DNA of 64,000 nt from Selenomonas sp. AE3005. GTDB taxonomy: Bacteria > Bacillota > Negativicutes > Selenomonadales > Selenomonadaceae. Below the pieces are notes generated by a model. That model saw only the letters and a program-made list of their open reading frames with translations, was not told the origin of the DNA and did no database searches. Positions 26,734-36,031 of the stretch are shown here, one piece after another (positions within the stretch are counted from its first letter, which is position 1; each line of letters starts with the position of its first letter). The position numbers and the translations under genes were made by a program. Location of the stretch: contig NZ_JMME01000012.1 of the NCBI RefSeq assembly GCF_000686945.1, positions 62,001 to 126,000 of the forward strand, read 5' to 3'.

Positions 26734-27577
26734 ATGGCGTGGGAATAAATCTGGCGATAAAGGTATGATTGTTATCCAATAATTGTTTGTGGATTTGAGC
26801 CAGCGGCGCGAATATCGGAGCGTACTGTAAGCGCATTTTAAACCGCATCAGGGTGTGATTGGTGCAGCCGAAGATGGGCACGCGGTCCAGTATATAGCGG
26901 TTGGCGTCCTTGTCCGCAAAGCCGAAGTTGACGGTAAAGGCACCTTTATATCCGGCCTCTTTTACCTTGCTTTGCAATTCCTCATCATAGAAACCACAGG
27001 GGTAGGCCAGGAAGTTTACATCTGTTTTCAAATACCATTCCAAAGCCTTTTTGGAGTTGTACAGCTGATTCCACGTTTCTTCCGGACTCGTGGTGTCCAG
27101 CTGAGCATGGGACAGCGTATGGCTTTCAAAGTTCATCAGGCCGCTTTCCTGCATTTCCAGGATTTGCGCCCAGGTCAGATAGTTGGGATACGTGCTGATG
27201 AAATCAGAAACCAAAAAGATGGTGCCTTTGAGGTTGTACTTTTGCAGTATAGGGTAAGCACAACGGTAGTTGTCAGCATAGCCGTCATCAAAAGTGATGA
27301 TAACGGGCTTTTCCGGCAAAGGAGTGCCTGATTCCCAGGCGGACACCATTTCATCGGGCGTAATGGTATGATAGCCATTATCTGCCAGATACTTCATTTG
27401 GGAGTCAAACTGATCCGTGTGTACGGTCAGGGCGTTTTCATCCCGGTCGTTAATCTGATGGTAGTTCAGTACCGGCACAGGCTGGTTGGGCTTGTGCATA
27501 ATGTAAAAAACAATCCCGAACAGGGCTGCACAGATGACCAGCATGATGATTGCCAGCCGTTTTATCCAGATTATCAT
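26732..27577 (-). CDS. Membrane-anchored polysaccharide deacetylase (NodB domain)
   Basis: 281 residues: an N-terminal membrane helix (RLAIIMLVICAALFGIVFYI), then a NodB homology domain with VLNYHQIND, the metal/catalytic motif ITFDDGYADN, and ESHTLSHAQLD supplying the HxxxH metal pair. This family removes N-acetyl or similar groups from cell-surface polysaccharide. ATG 27577 is chosen because AGAGGA lies just upstream; a longer frame to 27628 would begin before that site. It is the only gene on the minus strand between the copper locus and purC. Confidence 0.9.
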   Translation of the reverse strand: MIIWIKRLAIIMLVICAALFGIVFYIMHKPNQPVPVLNYHQINDRDENALTVHTDQFDSQMKYLADNGYHTITPDEMVSAWESGTPLPEKPVIITFDDGYADNYRCAYPILQKYNLKGTIFLVSDFISTYPNYLTWAQILEMQESGLMNFESHTLSHAQLDTTSPEETWNQLYNSKKALEWYLKTDVNFLAYPCGFYDEELQSKVKEAGYKGAFTVNFGFADKDANRYILDRVPIFGCTNHTLMRFKMRLQYAPIFAPLAQIHKQLLDNNHTFIARFIPTP

Positions 27578-27715
27578 TCGTATACATCCTCTTAATATTC
27601 TTTTAATACGTTCACTAATATATAACAATGGGCAGGCTATGTCAAATGAAAAAGGACATTATCCCCTGACTATTTGCAGGTGGCAACAATTCAAGGACAT
27701 GTGTCCTAAAAATCG

Positions 27716-27744
27716 TTGACAGGTAAAAAAAATATCGATATGAT
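27716..27744 (+). promoter_or_regulatory. Promoter of the purine operon
   Basis: TTGACA (27716-27721), 17-base spacer, TATGAT (27739-27744). Immediately upstream is AGGACA-TG-TGTCCT (27694-27707), a dyad that could be an operator, and a second AGGACA copy lies about 40 bp further up. The leader to purC is only about 45 bases, so there is no room for a purine riboswitch. Confidence 0.8.
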
Positions 27745-27795
27745 GTAAGAGTCGATGATTTATTTTCTAGTATTTTATGGGAGACGATAAAATCA

Positions 27796-28671
27796 ATGAA
27801 AACGTACAAACCTTTCAAATCCGGTAAAGTTCGCGAGGTTTATGAGGCTGATGACAGCATCATCATGGTGGCTACGGACCGTATTTCGGCCTTTGACCAC
27901 ATCCTGAAGAACAAGATTACGGACAAGGGGGCTATACTCACCCAGATGTCCCGGTTCTGGTTTGATTTCACCAGTGATATCATTCCTAACCACATGCTGT
28001 CGGTGGACAATGCCGATATGCCGGAATACTTCCAGCAGGAGGAATTTCAGGGCAACAGCATGAAGTGCAAGAAACTGCACATGATTCCGATGGAGTGCAT
28101 TGTTCGCGGCTATATTACCGGCAGCGGCTGGGAAAGCTATAAGGAAAACGGCACGATCTGCGGTATTGAGCTGCCGGCAGGTTTGCAGGAATCAGAAAAA
28201 CTGCCTGAGCCGATTTTTACCCCCAGCACCAAAGCTGAACTGGGCGACCATGACGAAAACGTCTCCCTGGAACAGGGCGCCAAGGTTTTGGAAAAGGAAT
28301 TCCCTGGTCACGGTCAGGAATATGCAGAAAAGATTCGTGATTATACCATCGCCATTTACAAGAAATGTGCTGAGTATGCACTGACTAAGGGCATTATCAT
28401 TGCTGATACGAAATTTGAGTTTGGTGTTGACGAGGATGGCAATATCGTACTGGGTGATGAAGTGCTGACTCCGGACAGCTCCCGTTTCTGGCCGCTGGCA
28501 GGATATGAAAAAGGCAAGAGCCAGCCTTCTTATGACAAGCAGTTTGTACGCGATTGGTTAAAGGCAAATCCGGACAGTGATTATCAGCTGCCGCAGGATA
28601 TCATCGACAAGACCATTGCAAAATACAAAGAGGCTTACGAGCTTTTGACTGGTAAAGGATTTTCCCGTTAA
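27796..28671 (+). CDS. purC: Phosphoribosylaminoimidazole-succinocarboxamide synthase
   Basis: Joins CAIR and aspartate in purine synthesis. 291 residues with KSGKVREVYE, ATDRISAFDHIL, VRGYITGSGW and the ADTKFEFGVD block. At the longer end of the family, close to the yeast-like/Firmicutes long form with a distinct C-terminal extension (KPNPDSDYQLPQDIIDKTIAKYKEAYELLTG type). First gene of purC-E-F-M-N-H-D. Confidence 0.97.
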   Translation: MKTYKPFKSGKVREVYEADDSIIMVATDRISAFDHILKNKITDKGAILTQMSRFWFDFTSDIIPNHMLSVDNADMPEYFQQEEFQGNSMKCKKLHMIPMECIVRGYITGSGWESYKENGTICGIELPAGLQESEKLPEPIFTPSTKAELGDHDENVSLEQGAKVLEKEFPGHGQEYAEKIRDYTIAIYKKCAEYALTKGIIIADTKFEFGVDEDGNIVLGDEVLTPDSSRFWPLAGYEKGKSQPSYDKQFVRDWLKANPDSDYQLPQDIIDKTIAKYKEAYELLTGKGFSR

Positions 28672-28677
28672 GGAAAT

Positions 28678-28712
28678 GCGGACGTAAATCCCGGCATGTG
28701 CTTTACGTCCGC
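28678..28712 (+). other. Intercistronic hairpin between purC and purE
   Basis: GCGGACGTAAA (28678-28688) pairs perfectly with TTTACGTCCGC (28702-28712). No T-run follows, so it is more likely an mRNA stability or processing structure than a terminator. The gap to purE (133 bp) is the longest in the operon and also contains a second smaller GC-rich hairpin from 28711. Confidence 0.6.
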
Positions 28713-28804
28713 CGGTTCCCGGCGGGGAGCGCATGTGATTACTATGAAAAACAAGTATCTATAGGTTCGCTATAAGATGCTTGGTGAAAGGAGAACAAAC
28801 TTTA

Positions 28805-29290
28805 ATGAAAGCAGCAATCCTTATGGGCAGTGATTCTGACTGGCCGATTCTGAAACCGGCGGCAGATTTGCTCAAAAGTTTTGGGATAGAGATTGAAGTT
28901 GTGGTGGCCTCCGCTCATCGTACCCCGGCTAAGGTGCGTGAGTTTGTTTTGTCTGCACCGGAAAAAGGCGTGGGTGTATTTATTGTGGCGGCTGGCGCAG
29001 CAGCTCACCTGGCAGGTGTGGTAGCCAGCTATACTACGCTGCCCGTTATTGGTGTGCCCATCAATGCCACGGCCTTAAATGGTATGGACGCGCTCCTGAG
29101 CACGGTGCAGATGCCTTCCGGTGTGCCGGTGGCAACTATGGCCATTAACGGGGCCAAGAATGCGGCGATTTTTGCTGTGCAGATTTTTGCTGTGGGCAAT
29201 TCTGACCTGGCGGCAAAGCTGGCGGCTTATCGTGAAAAAATGGTAGAAGAAGTGGACAAGAAAGCAGCCCGTGTTGCTGCGCAGCTTTAA
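28805..29290 (+). CDS. purE: N5-carboxyaminoimidazole ribonucleotide mutase
   Basis: Converts N5-CAIR to CAIR. 161 residues with the signature GSDSDWP and the SAHRTP loop carrying the catalytic histidine, and the octamer-core block [25 protein letters not shown] 28805 has AAAGGAGA about ten bases upstream; an in-frame TTG at 28781 precedes that site. No purK is adjacent. Confidence 0.96.
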   Translation: MKAAILMGSDSDWPILKPAADLLKSFGIEIEVVVASAHRTPAKVREFVLSAPEKGVGVFIVAAGAAAHLAGVVASYTTLPVIGVPINATALNGMDALLSTVQMPSGVPVATMAINGAKNAAIFAVQIFAVGNSDLAAKLAAYREKMVEEVDKKAARVAAQL

Positions 29291-29356
29291 AGCGCGCGGC
29301 AGCGGACTGTTTTTTTGTAAAAAATTATTTATACGAAGTGAGAGATAAACATAACC

Positions 29357-30799
29357 ATGTATGAAAATGGCTATAACTTAGAACCGAAATGGAAAGAAGA
29401 GTGCGGTGTTTACGGTGTATATTCCCATACGGAAGATGTGTCAGCTCTGACATATCTGGGACTCTATGCCTTGCAGCACCGCGGACAGGAAAGCGCCGGT
29501 ATCGCGATTACGGACGGTGCCTGGATGGATGTAAACCGGGGCATGGGGCTGGTAAATGAGGTTTTCCGTCATCAGATTCCCCATATGGATAATCAGTGCA
29601 TTGCCATTGGGCATGTGCGGTATTCCACCACGGGCTCCAGCCTGTTATGCAATACCCAGCCGCTGATGGTAAATTACTCCGGCGGCAAAATTGCCCTGGC
29701 TCATAACGGTAATCTGACCAATGCGGCGGAAATCCGCCATGAGCTCGAGGAGCAGGGGACGATTTTCCAGACGTCCATTGACTCCGAGGTTTTTGTCAAT
29801 CTCATTGCGCGCAGCCGGGAAGAAACGGTGGAAGAGAAGATTATCGAAAGTCTGAAAAAAATCCGCGGTGCCTACTGCCTGACCATTATGACAGAGGATA
29901 AGCTGATTGGTGCCCGTGACCCGCAGGGATTCCGTCCGTTATGCCTGGGCAAAACGGAGGAGGGCAGCTATATTATTTCCTCCGAAAGCTGCGGCCTCGA
30001 TGTGGCCGGCGCGGAGTTTGTCCGTGATATTGCTCCCGGGGAAATGGTGGTCATTGATGAAAGCGGCGTGAAGTCCTATCCGTTTGCCACGGAGGAAAAG
30101 AAGGCTTCCTGTATCTTTGAGTACATTTACTTTGCCCGTCCGGACTCGGTGATTGACGGTCAAAGCGTCCATGACGCCAGATTTATGATGGGCCGGGTAT
30201 TGGCCCGGGAATCCGGCTTTAAGGGTGATATTGTCATTTCTGTGCCGGACTCCGGTACTACGGCCGCCACAGGCTTTGCCTATGAGTCAGGGATTCCCTT
30301 TGTGGAAGGTCTGATTAAAAACCGTTATATCGGACGTACCTTCATTCAGCCGACGCAGAAAAAACGTGATAACAGCGTGAAATTAAAGCTCAATGCCATT
30401 CGTTCCGTGGTGGAGGGCAAGTCGGTTATCATGGTTGATGATTCCATTGTCCGGGGCACGACGAGTGGTAAAATCGTGCGCCTGCTCCGCCAGGCCGGAG
30501 CCAAAGAGGTTCACATGTGTATCAGCAGTCCGCCTATCGGTTATCCCTGCTTTTATGGCATTGATACATCGGTACGTAAGGAACTGATTGCTGCCACCAA
30601 GAGTGTGGAGGAAATCCGCCAGTTTATCGGGGCAGATAGTCTGCACTTCCTGTCCCTGGACGGGCTGAAGTCCTGTGTGTCGGCGGTTAATGCCGAGGAC
30701 ATGTGCTATGCCTGCTTTAACAGCGCTTACCCCATTGCCGAGGGAGAAAAGCCTGCAGGCGACAGCAAGTATGTATTTGAACAGCGTAAACAAAATTGA
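29357..30799 (+). CDS. purF: Amidophosphoribosyltransferase
   Basis: Committed step of purine synthesis: glutamine plus PRPP to phosphoribosylamine. 480 residues. The N-terminal nucleophile is Cys17, after a 16-residue propeptide (EECGVYGVYS), followed by ALQHRGQESAGI. The PRPP-binding loop is VIMVDDSIVRGTT. Cysteines near the C-terminus (CFYGIDT, CYACFNSAYP) match the iron-sulphur form found in Bacillus. End product feedback is expected from the family. Confidence 0.97.
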   Translation: MYENGYNLEPKWKEECGVYGVYSHTEDVSALTYLGLYALQHRGQESAGIAITDGAWMDVNRGMGLVNEVFRHQIPHMDNQCIAIGHVRYSTTGSSLLCNTQPLMVNYSGGKIALAHNGNLTNAAEIRHELEEQGTIFQTSIDSEVFVNLIARSREETVEEKIIESLKKIRGAYCLTIMTEDKLIGARDPQGFRPLCLGKTEEGSYIISSESCGLDVAGAEFVRDIAPGEMVVIDESGVKSYPFATEEKKASCIFEYIYFARPDSVIDGQSVHDARFMMGRVLARESGFKGDIVISVPDSGTTAATGFAYESGIPFVEGLIKNRYIGRTFIQPTQKKRDNSVKLKLNAIRSVVEGKSVIMVDDSIVRGTTSGKIVRLLRQAGAKEVHMCISSPPIGYPCFYGIDTSVRKELIAATKSVEEIRQFIGADSLHFLSLDGLKSCVSAVNAEDMCYACFNSAYPIAEGEKPAGDSKYVFEQRKQN

Positions 30800-30821
30800 T
30801 AAAGTGAGGAAACAGCTGACA

Positions 30822-31883
30822 ATGACGGAGAACAAAGCAGGAATTACCTATAAAGATGCCGGGGTGGATATTGATGCCGGCAATAAGTCGGTGGAACTCA
30901 TTAAGGAAAGCGTCAGAGCGACCTACCGCCCGGAGGTATTGGGAGATTTAGGCGGCTTTGGCGGCCTCTTTGCCTTAAACAGCGGCAAGTACAAGGAACC
31001 GGTGCTCGTGTCCGGTACGGACGGTGTAGGCACCAAGCTCAAACTGGCCTTTATGCTGGATAAGCATGATACCATCGGTCAGGACGCCGTAGCCATGTGC
31101 GTCAATGATATTCTGGTGCAGGGCGCAGAACCGCTCTTTTTCCTGGATTATCTGGCGGTGGGCAAGCTGGACCCGGAACAGGTGGCTGATGTGGTTAAAG
31201 GTGTTGCCGGGGCCTGCAAGGAGTCAGGCTGTGCACTGATTGGCGGCGAAACGGCCGAGATGAACGGTTTTTATCCGCAGGGTGAATATGATATTGCCGG
31301 TTTTGCTGTCGGTGTGGTGGAAAAGAGCAAGCTCATCACCAGTGCCAAGGTACAGGAAGGTGATGTAATTCTCGGCCTGCCGTCCTCGGGTGTACATTCC
31401 AATGGTTACTCACTCGTGCGCCGTATTGTCTTTGACCACAAGGGCTTTAAGGGCGACGAATACATGGAAGAACTGGGCAAGACCATCGGGGAGGAACTCT
31501 TAACCCCCACCCGTCTTTATCCTAAGTCCTGCCTGCCATTGATAGAGAAGTTTGACATACACGGCATGGTACATATCACGGGCGGCGGTTTCTATGAAAA
31601 TATTCCCCGCGCCCTGCCGCAGGACCTGGCCGTTGAAATCGATACGGGCAAATGGGAAATGCCGGCTATCTTCCGCCTGCTGCAGCAGTGGGGCAATGTG
31701 GAATGGCCGGAAATGTACCGCACCTTCAACATGGGCATTGGCATGATTCTCATCGTGCCGGCAGCCGAGGTTGAGGCGGTCAAGGCCCATTTGCAGCAGG
31801 CTGCTGAAAATGTATATGAAATCGGCCGGGTAGTTAAAGGCAATCATGATGTGACGTTGCAGGGCGGTGTGTTTGGTGCATAA
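30822..31883 (+). CDS. purM: Phosphoribosylformylglycinamidine cyclo-ligase
   Basis: AIR synthetase, 353 residues, with ITYKDAGVDIDAGN at the start, SGTDGVGTKLKLAF and GGETAEMNGFYP. ATG 30822 follows GAGGA by 11 bases; the frame is open further upstream inside purF but that part is in a different frame from purF and not PurM-like. 22 bp separate it from purF. Confidence 0.96.
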   Translation: MTENKAGITYKDAGVDIDAGNKSVELIKESVRATYRPEVLGDLGGFGGLFALNSGKYKEPVLVSGTDGVGTKLKLAFMLDKHDTIGQDAVAMCVNDILVQGAEPLFFLDYLAVGKLDPEQVADVVKGVAGACKESGCALIGGETAEMNGFYPQGEYDIAGFAVGVVEKSKLITSAKVQEGDVILGLPSSGVHSNGYSLVRRIVFDHKGFKGDEYMEELGKTIGEELLTPTRLYPKSCLPLIEKFDIHGMVHITGGGFYENIPRALPQDLAVEIDTGKWEMPAIFRLLQQWGNVEWPEMYRTFNMGIGMILIVPAAEVEAVKAHLQQAAENVYEIGRVVKGNHDVTLQGGVFGA

Positions 31884-32484
31884 GGAAAAACTAGGCGTAC
31901 TCTGCTCCGGCCGGGGCACGGATTTGCAGTCCATCATTGATGCCATTGCCGCCGGCAAGGTACCGGCAGAAATTGCCATTGTGCTGACGGATAAGGAGGC
32001 CTATGCCCTGGAGCGGGCCCGTAAGGCCGGCATTGAGGCTGTCTGCGTTGACCGCACACAGTATGATGGGCGGGAACCATTTGAAAAAGCCCTGATTGAA
32101 AAGCTCGAGGCCGCTGGTGTTACCTTGGTGGTATTGGCCGGTTTCATGCGGATTTTGACGCCGTATTTTGTCGGGCATTTTGCTGGACGGATTATGAACA
32201 TTCACCCGGCGCTGCTGCCCAGTTTCCCCGGCGCACATGCGCATCGTGATGTGCTGGCTTATGGTGTCAAGGTCAGTGGCTGTACCGTGCATTTTGTGGA
32301 CGAGGGCACGGATTCCGGCCCGATTATCATGCAGGCAGCGGTGCCTGTACTGGCTGACGACACGGAAGAAACTCTGGGAGCCAGAGTCCTCAAGGAGGAG
32401 CACCGGATTTATCCTGAGTGTATCCGCCTGTACTGTGAAGGCAAGTTGAAAGTAGATGGCCGTAAGGTGACGATTTTAGAGTAA
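31876..32484 (+). CDS. purN: Phosphoribosylglycinamide formyltransferase
   Basis: Folate-dependent GAR transformylase of about 202 residues. The fold start LGVLCSGRGTDLQSII, the catalytic Asn-His region MNIHPALLPSFPGAHAH and the Asp in VDEGTDSGPII are present. It overlaps the purM stop. GTG 31876 (MHKEKLGV) is preferred because AGGGCGG lies upstream; GTG 31867 and TTG 31873 are in frame too. Confidence 0.95.
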   Translation: MHKEKLGVLCSGRGTDLQSIIDAIAAGKVPAEIAIVLTDKEAYALERARKAGIEAVCVDRTQYDGREPFEKALIEKLEAAGVTLVVLAGFMRILTPYFVGHFAGRIMNIHPALLPSFPGAHAHRDVLAYGVKVSGCTVHFVDEGTDSGPIIMQAAVPVLADDTEETLGARVLKEEHRIYPECIRLYCEGKLKVDGRKVTILE

Positions 32485-32506
32485 ATGTCGTAAAGGAGAC
32501 AGATAA

Positions 32507-33100
32507 ATGCAGATTAAGCGTGCCCTGATTAGCGTATCCAATAAAGAAGGCGTGGTGGAGTTTGCCCGTCAGCTGCATGAGGCTGGCGTGGAAATCATTT
32601 CCACGGGTGGTACCATGAAAGCCATCAAGGAGGCCGGAATTCCTGTAACCTACGTCAGTGATGTAACGGGCTTTCCTGAAATCATGGACGGCCGTGTGAA
32701 AACCTTGAATCCCTATATTCATGGCGGCATTTTGGCTGTACGTGACAATGCAGAACATGTGGCCCAGATGGAAAAACACGGGATTAAGGGGATTGACCTC
32801 GTAGCTGTCAATCTCTATCCCTTCAAGGAAACCATTGCCAAGCCTAATGTAACGCTGGCTGAGGCCATTGAAAACATTGATATCGGCGGCCCGGCGATGG
32901 TGCGTGCGTCGGCTAAAAACTTTAAATTTGTCACCATCGTAACCAATCCGGCAAAATATAATGATGTCATTGACCAGATTAAGAAAAATGGCGGTGTAGA
33001 TGACAAAACCCGTATGGAGCTGGCACAGGAGGCTTTTGCACATACGGCGGCTTATGACACGATGATTCAGGATTACTTAAAACAGCAGTTGGCAAAATAA
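32507..33100 (+). CDS. purH: IMP cyclohydrolase (PurH N-terminal domain only)
   Basis: 197 residues covering only the MGS-like IMP cyclohydrolase half of Pur[54 protein letters not shown] and [11 protein letters not shown] are all intact. It stops at [19 protein letters not shown], exactly where the ~310-residue AICAR transformylase domain would begin, and purD starts 13 bp later with its own ribosome-binding site. There is no relic of the second domain in any frame, so this is a clean single-domain gene and AICAR formylation must be encoded elsewhere. Confidence 0.93.
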   Translation: MQIKRALISVSNKEGVVEFARQLHEAGVEIISTGGTMKAIKEAGIPVTYVSDVTGFPEIMDGRVKTLNPYIHGGILAVRDNAEHVAQMEKHGIKGIDLVAVNLYPFKETIAKPNVTLAEAIENIDIGGPAMVRASAKNFKFVTIVTNPAKYNDVIDQIKKNGGVDDKTRMELAQEAFAHTAAYDTMIQDYLKQQLAK

Positions 33101-33112
33101 GGGGTAAGTAAA

Positions 33113-34384
33113 ATGAATATACTGGTAATCGGCAGCGGCGGCCGTGAACACACGTTAGTTTGGAAAATTGCCCAATCGCCCAAGACGGACAGGCTGTATG
33201 CCCTGCCGGGCAATCCGGGCATGGCGGATAAGGCCATGTGCGTGGATGGCATTGAGATAACGGACAATCAGGCCATTGTGGATTTTGCCCAGCAGCACCA
33301 TATTGATTTGGTCGTGGTGGGACCGGAAGTGCCCCTGACCAACGGCCTGGTAGACGCTGTGGAGGCAGCCGGCATACGGGCCTTTGGACCGTCACAGGCG
33401 GCTGCACAAATCGAAGGCTCCAAGTCTTTCTCCAAGGAACTGATGAAGAAGTACCATATCCCCACGGCTAAGTACGAAGTATTCACGGAGGCGGAAAAGG
33501 CCAAGGCCTACATTCGTCAGGAGGGTGCACCCATTGTCATCAAGGCTGACGGTCTGGCCGCCGGCAAAGGCGTTGTGGTGGCCATGACGGAAACGGAGGC
33601 TCTGGCGGCCATTACCGATATTATGGAGGACAAGGAATTCGGCACAGCCGGCAGCCGGGTGGTCATTGAGGAATTCATGGCTGGAGAAGAGGCCTCCCTG
33701 CTTTGCTTTACCGATGGCCAAACAATTTGCCCCATGATCAGCTCGCAGGACCATAAACGTGCTTATGATGGCGACAAAGGCCCCAATACCGGCGGCATGG
33801 GAACTTATGCCCCGGCACCGGTGATGACGGAGGCGCTTTTGCAGGAAACCTATGACAAAATACTGTTGCCAGTCATCAAGGCTATGTCCCAGGAAGGTAA
33901 AACCTATAAAGGCTGTCTTTATGCCGGTCTGATGATTACGGCAGACGGCCCCAAGGTAGTGGAATTTAACGCCCGGTTTGGTGACCCGGAAACCCAGGTG
34001 GTACTGCCCTTGCTCGAAAGTGATTTGGTGGAAATAATGACTGCCTGCTGTGACGGAACTCTGGCCGCGCAGCAGATTGACTGGAGCAAAGGGGCCGCTG
34101 TTTGTGTGGTCATGGCCGCTGGCGGTTATCCCCGGGCTTACCGCAAGGGCGATAAAATAAAAGGACTGGCAGAGGCCCGGGCAGCCGGCAGCCTCGTGTT
34201 CCATGCCGGTACAGCGCAAAAGGGGGCAGACATTGTCACCAATGGCGGACGTGTCCTGGGCGTTGTGGCCAAGGCTGATAACGTGCGTGCAGCTGTAGAC
34301 AAGGCCTATCAGGGGGCAGCCATGATTTCCTTTAAGGACGCATTCTATCGTAAGGACATTGCCCATCGTGCCTTGAACCGGTAA
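33113..34384 (+). CDS. purD: Phosphoribosylamine-glycine ligase
   Basis: GAR synthetase, ATP-grasp enzyme of 423 residues. NILVIGSGGREHTLVWKI opens the N-domain; KADGLAAGKGVVVA is the ATP-grasp lysine region and EFNARFGDPETQ binds metal. Last gene of the purine operon; purL, purQ, purS, purB and an AICAR transformylase are not in the window. Confidence 0.97.
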   Translation: MNILVIGSGGREHTLVWKIAQSPKTDRLYALPGNPGMADKAMCVDGIEITDNQAIVDFAQQHHIDLVVVGPEVPLTNGLVDAVEAAGIRAFGPSQAAAQIEGSKSFSKELMKKYHIPTAKYEVFTEAEKAKAYIRQEGAPIVIKADGLAAGKGVVVAMTETEALAAITDIMEDKEFGTAGSRVVIEEFMAGEEASLLCFTDGQTICPMISSQDHKRAYDGDKGPNTGGMGTYAPAPVMTEALLQETYDKILLPVIKAMSQEGKTYKGCLYAGLMITADGPKVVEFNARFGDPETQVVLPLLESDLVEIMTACCDGTLAAQQIDWSKGAAVCVVMAAGGYPRAYRKGDKIKGLAEARAAGSLVFHAGTAQKGADIVTNGGRVLGVVAKADNVRAAVDKAYQGAAMISFKDAFYRKDIAHRALNR

Positions 34385-34397
34385 ATGTGCTTTGTGG

Positions 34398-34424
34398 TTT
34401 TTTCCCATGAATACATGGGAAAAA
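34398..34424 (+). terminator. Hairpin after purD, weak terminator
   Basis: TTTTTCCCATG pairs with CATGGGAAAAA around AATA. Only a short T-containing run (TATTTA) follows, so termination may be inefficient. Confidence 0.4.
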
Positions 34425-34426
34425 TA

Positions 34427-34455
34427 TTTACAAGATTACAAGAGTCTATTATAAT
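34427..34455 (+). promoter_or_regulatory. Promoter of the AGCS symporter gene
   Basis: TTTACA (34427-34432), 17-base spacer, TATAAT (34450-34455), giving a leader of about 80 bases. Confidence 0.82.
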
Positions 34456-34479
34456 ACTACACGTAGACGTCAAAGACAG

Positions 34480-34524
34480 ACGCTCTCCTGTATGATTTTC
34501 AGCAGGGGAGTGTTCTTATTTTAT
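34480..34524 (+). promoter_or_regulatory. Terminator-like hairpin in the symporter leader
   Basis: An 11-bp stem (ACGCTCTCCTG 34480-34490 with CAGGGGAGTGT 34503-34513, two G-T pairs) is followed by TCTTATTTTATT and lies downstream of the promoter but upstream of the start codon. It could be an attenuator. I see no leader peptide or recognisable aptamer ahead of it. Confidence 0.5.
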
Positions 34525-34542
34525 TAGTAGGGATGTGGATGT

Positions 34543-35952
34543 ATGGATTTTGCAGCTTTAATGGCGGATATAAACAATTTCGTCTGGGGGCCGATAATGC
34601 TGGCCTTGTTGGTGGGAACAGGTGTTTTTCTCACCCTGCGCCTGCGTTTTTTGCCATGGATAAATCTGGGCTATGCAATACGCATGATATTCCGGCACAA
34701 GGCTGACCATGAGGGTGATATTTCCCCGTTCCAGTCGCTGATGACGGCGCTGTCGGCAACGGTGGGAACCGGTAATATCGTAGGTGTGGCCACGGCCATG
34801 GTACTGGGTGGACCTGGTGCTTTGGTTTGGATGTGGATAAGCGCGGCCTTTGGCCTGTCTACCAAATATGCAGAGTCGGTATTGGCGGTCAAGTACCGTG
34901 TAACCAACGGCGTTGGGGAAATGTCCGGCGGCCCCATGTATGCCATGCGCTATGGTATCAGAAATAAATTTATTGGCCGGACACTGGCGTTTTTGTTTGC
35001 ATTGTTTGTCGTACTGGCCTCCTTTGGTATCGGTAATATGACGCAGGCCAATTCCATTGCGATGGCCCTGTCACACAGTTATGCGATACCTGCTTATGCC
35101 ACCGGCGCGGTGATTACTGTGCTGGCGCTGGCAGTGCTGATTCGCGGCATTCACAGCATTGGCAAGGTGTCCAGTGTCGTGGTGCCGGGGATGGCGGCAT
35201 TCTACTTTGTAACGGCGGCGATTGTGATTATTGCCAATTTCTCTGCTGTGCCGGCCGGTGTGGCCGAAATGTTCCGCATGGCCTTCTCCTTTGATTCCGT
35301 GGCCGGCGGTGTGGGCGGCTCTATCGTAGCGTCAATGCTGACCTCCATGCGCTGGGGTGTGGCCCGTGGCGTGTTTTCCAATGAGGCCGGCCTGGGTTCT
35401 GCACCTATTGCTGCGGCTGCTGCTCAGACGGACCATGCGTCCCGGCAGGGCTATGTCAATATGACTGGCACGTTCTTTGATACGATGATTGTCTGCATGC
35501 TGACAGGTCTGGTTATTGCCTCCTCCGGCATGTTGGGCATGACCAATCCGGCAACTGGGGAACTGCTCTCCGGTGCCGAGCTCACCATTGCGGCGTTCAG
35601 TACAGTCTTTGGTGAATACGGCAAGCTGATTATTTCTATCTCCCTGAGCCTGTTTGCTTTTTCCACCATTTTGGGCTGGGAATATTACGGCGAAAAAGCG
35701 TTGGAGTATTTGATTAAGAAACGGCCGGTGATTATGGGCTATCGGGTGCTTTTCAGTCTGGTGACCTTTGTCGGCGCGACCACCGCTTTGGAAGTTGTCT
35801 GGAACTTTTCTGATACCATGAATGGCCTGATGGCGATTCCTAACCTTATCTGCCTGCTTATCCTGCATAAGGATATTGCCGATGAGTGCTTTGATTTTCA
35901 GCGTAATGTAGTTGTTAAGGAAAAAAAGGGCCAAGTCGTAGATATGTCCTGA
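34543..35952 (+). CDS. Sodium/alanine (AGCS family) symporter
   Basis: 469-residue inner-membrane carrier with about 10-11 hydrophobic helices. Family signatures: SPFQSLMTALSATVGTGNIVGVATA near the N-terminus, GGPGALVWMW and FSNEAGLGSAPIAAAAA. AGCS proteins import alanine or glycine with Na+; the exact substrate is not visible. The leader hairpin hints at regulation after initiation. A strong bidirectional terminator separates it from the converging LptA-like gene. Confidence 0.93.
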   Translation: MDFAALMADINNFVWGPIMLALLVGTGVFLTLRLRFLPWINLGYAIRMIFRHKADHEGDISPFQSLMTALSATVGTGNIVGVATAMVLGGPGALVWMWISAAFGLSTKYAESVLAVKYRVTNGVGEMSGGPMYAMRYGIRNKFIGRTLAFLFALFVVLASFGIGNMTQANSIAMALSHSYAIPAYATGAVITVLALAVLIRGIHSIGKVSSVVVPGMAAFYFVTAAIVIIANFSAVPAGVAEMFRMAFSFDSVAGGVGGSIVASMLTSMRWGVARGVFSNEAGLGSAPIAAAAAQTDHASRQGYVNMTGTFFDTMIVCMLTGLVIASSGMLGMTNPATGELLSGAELTIAAFSTVFGEYGKLIISISLSLFAFSTILGWEYYGEKALEYLIKKRPVIMGYRVLFSLVTFVGATTALEVVWNFSDTMNGLMAIPNLICLLILHKDIADECFDFQRNVVVKEKKGQVVDMS

Positions 35953-35965
35953 CTTAATAAACAAT

Positions 35966-36012
35966 GAAAAAGCCCGATGGACTGTTTTAAAAACAGTTTC
36001 ATCGGGCTTTTT
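35966..36012 (+). terminator. Bidirectional terminator
   Basis: AAAAAGCCCGATG / CATCGGGCTTTTT with an inner CTGTTTT/AAAACAG stem; it serves the symporter gene and the converging gene at 36032. Confidence 0.93.
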
Positions 36013-36031
36013 GGCTGGATAAGGCGTAATC

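Noticed and set aside
27722-27795. Purine riboswitch ahead of purC
   Set aside because: The leader after the predicted promoter is about 45 bases, too short for the aptamer, and the conserved loop sequences are absent.
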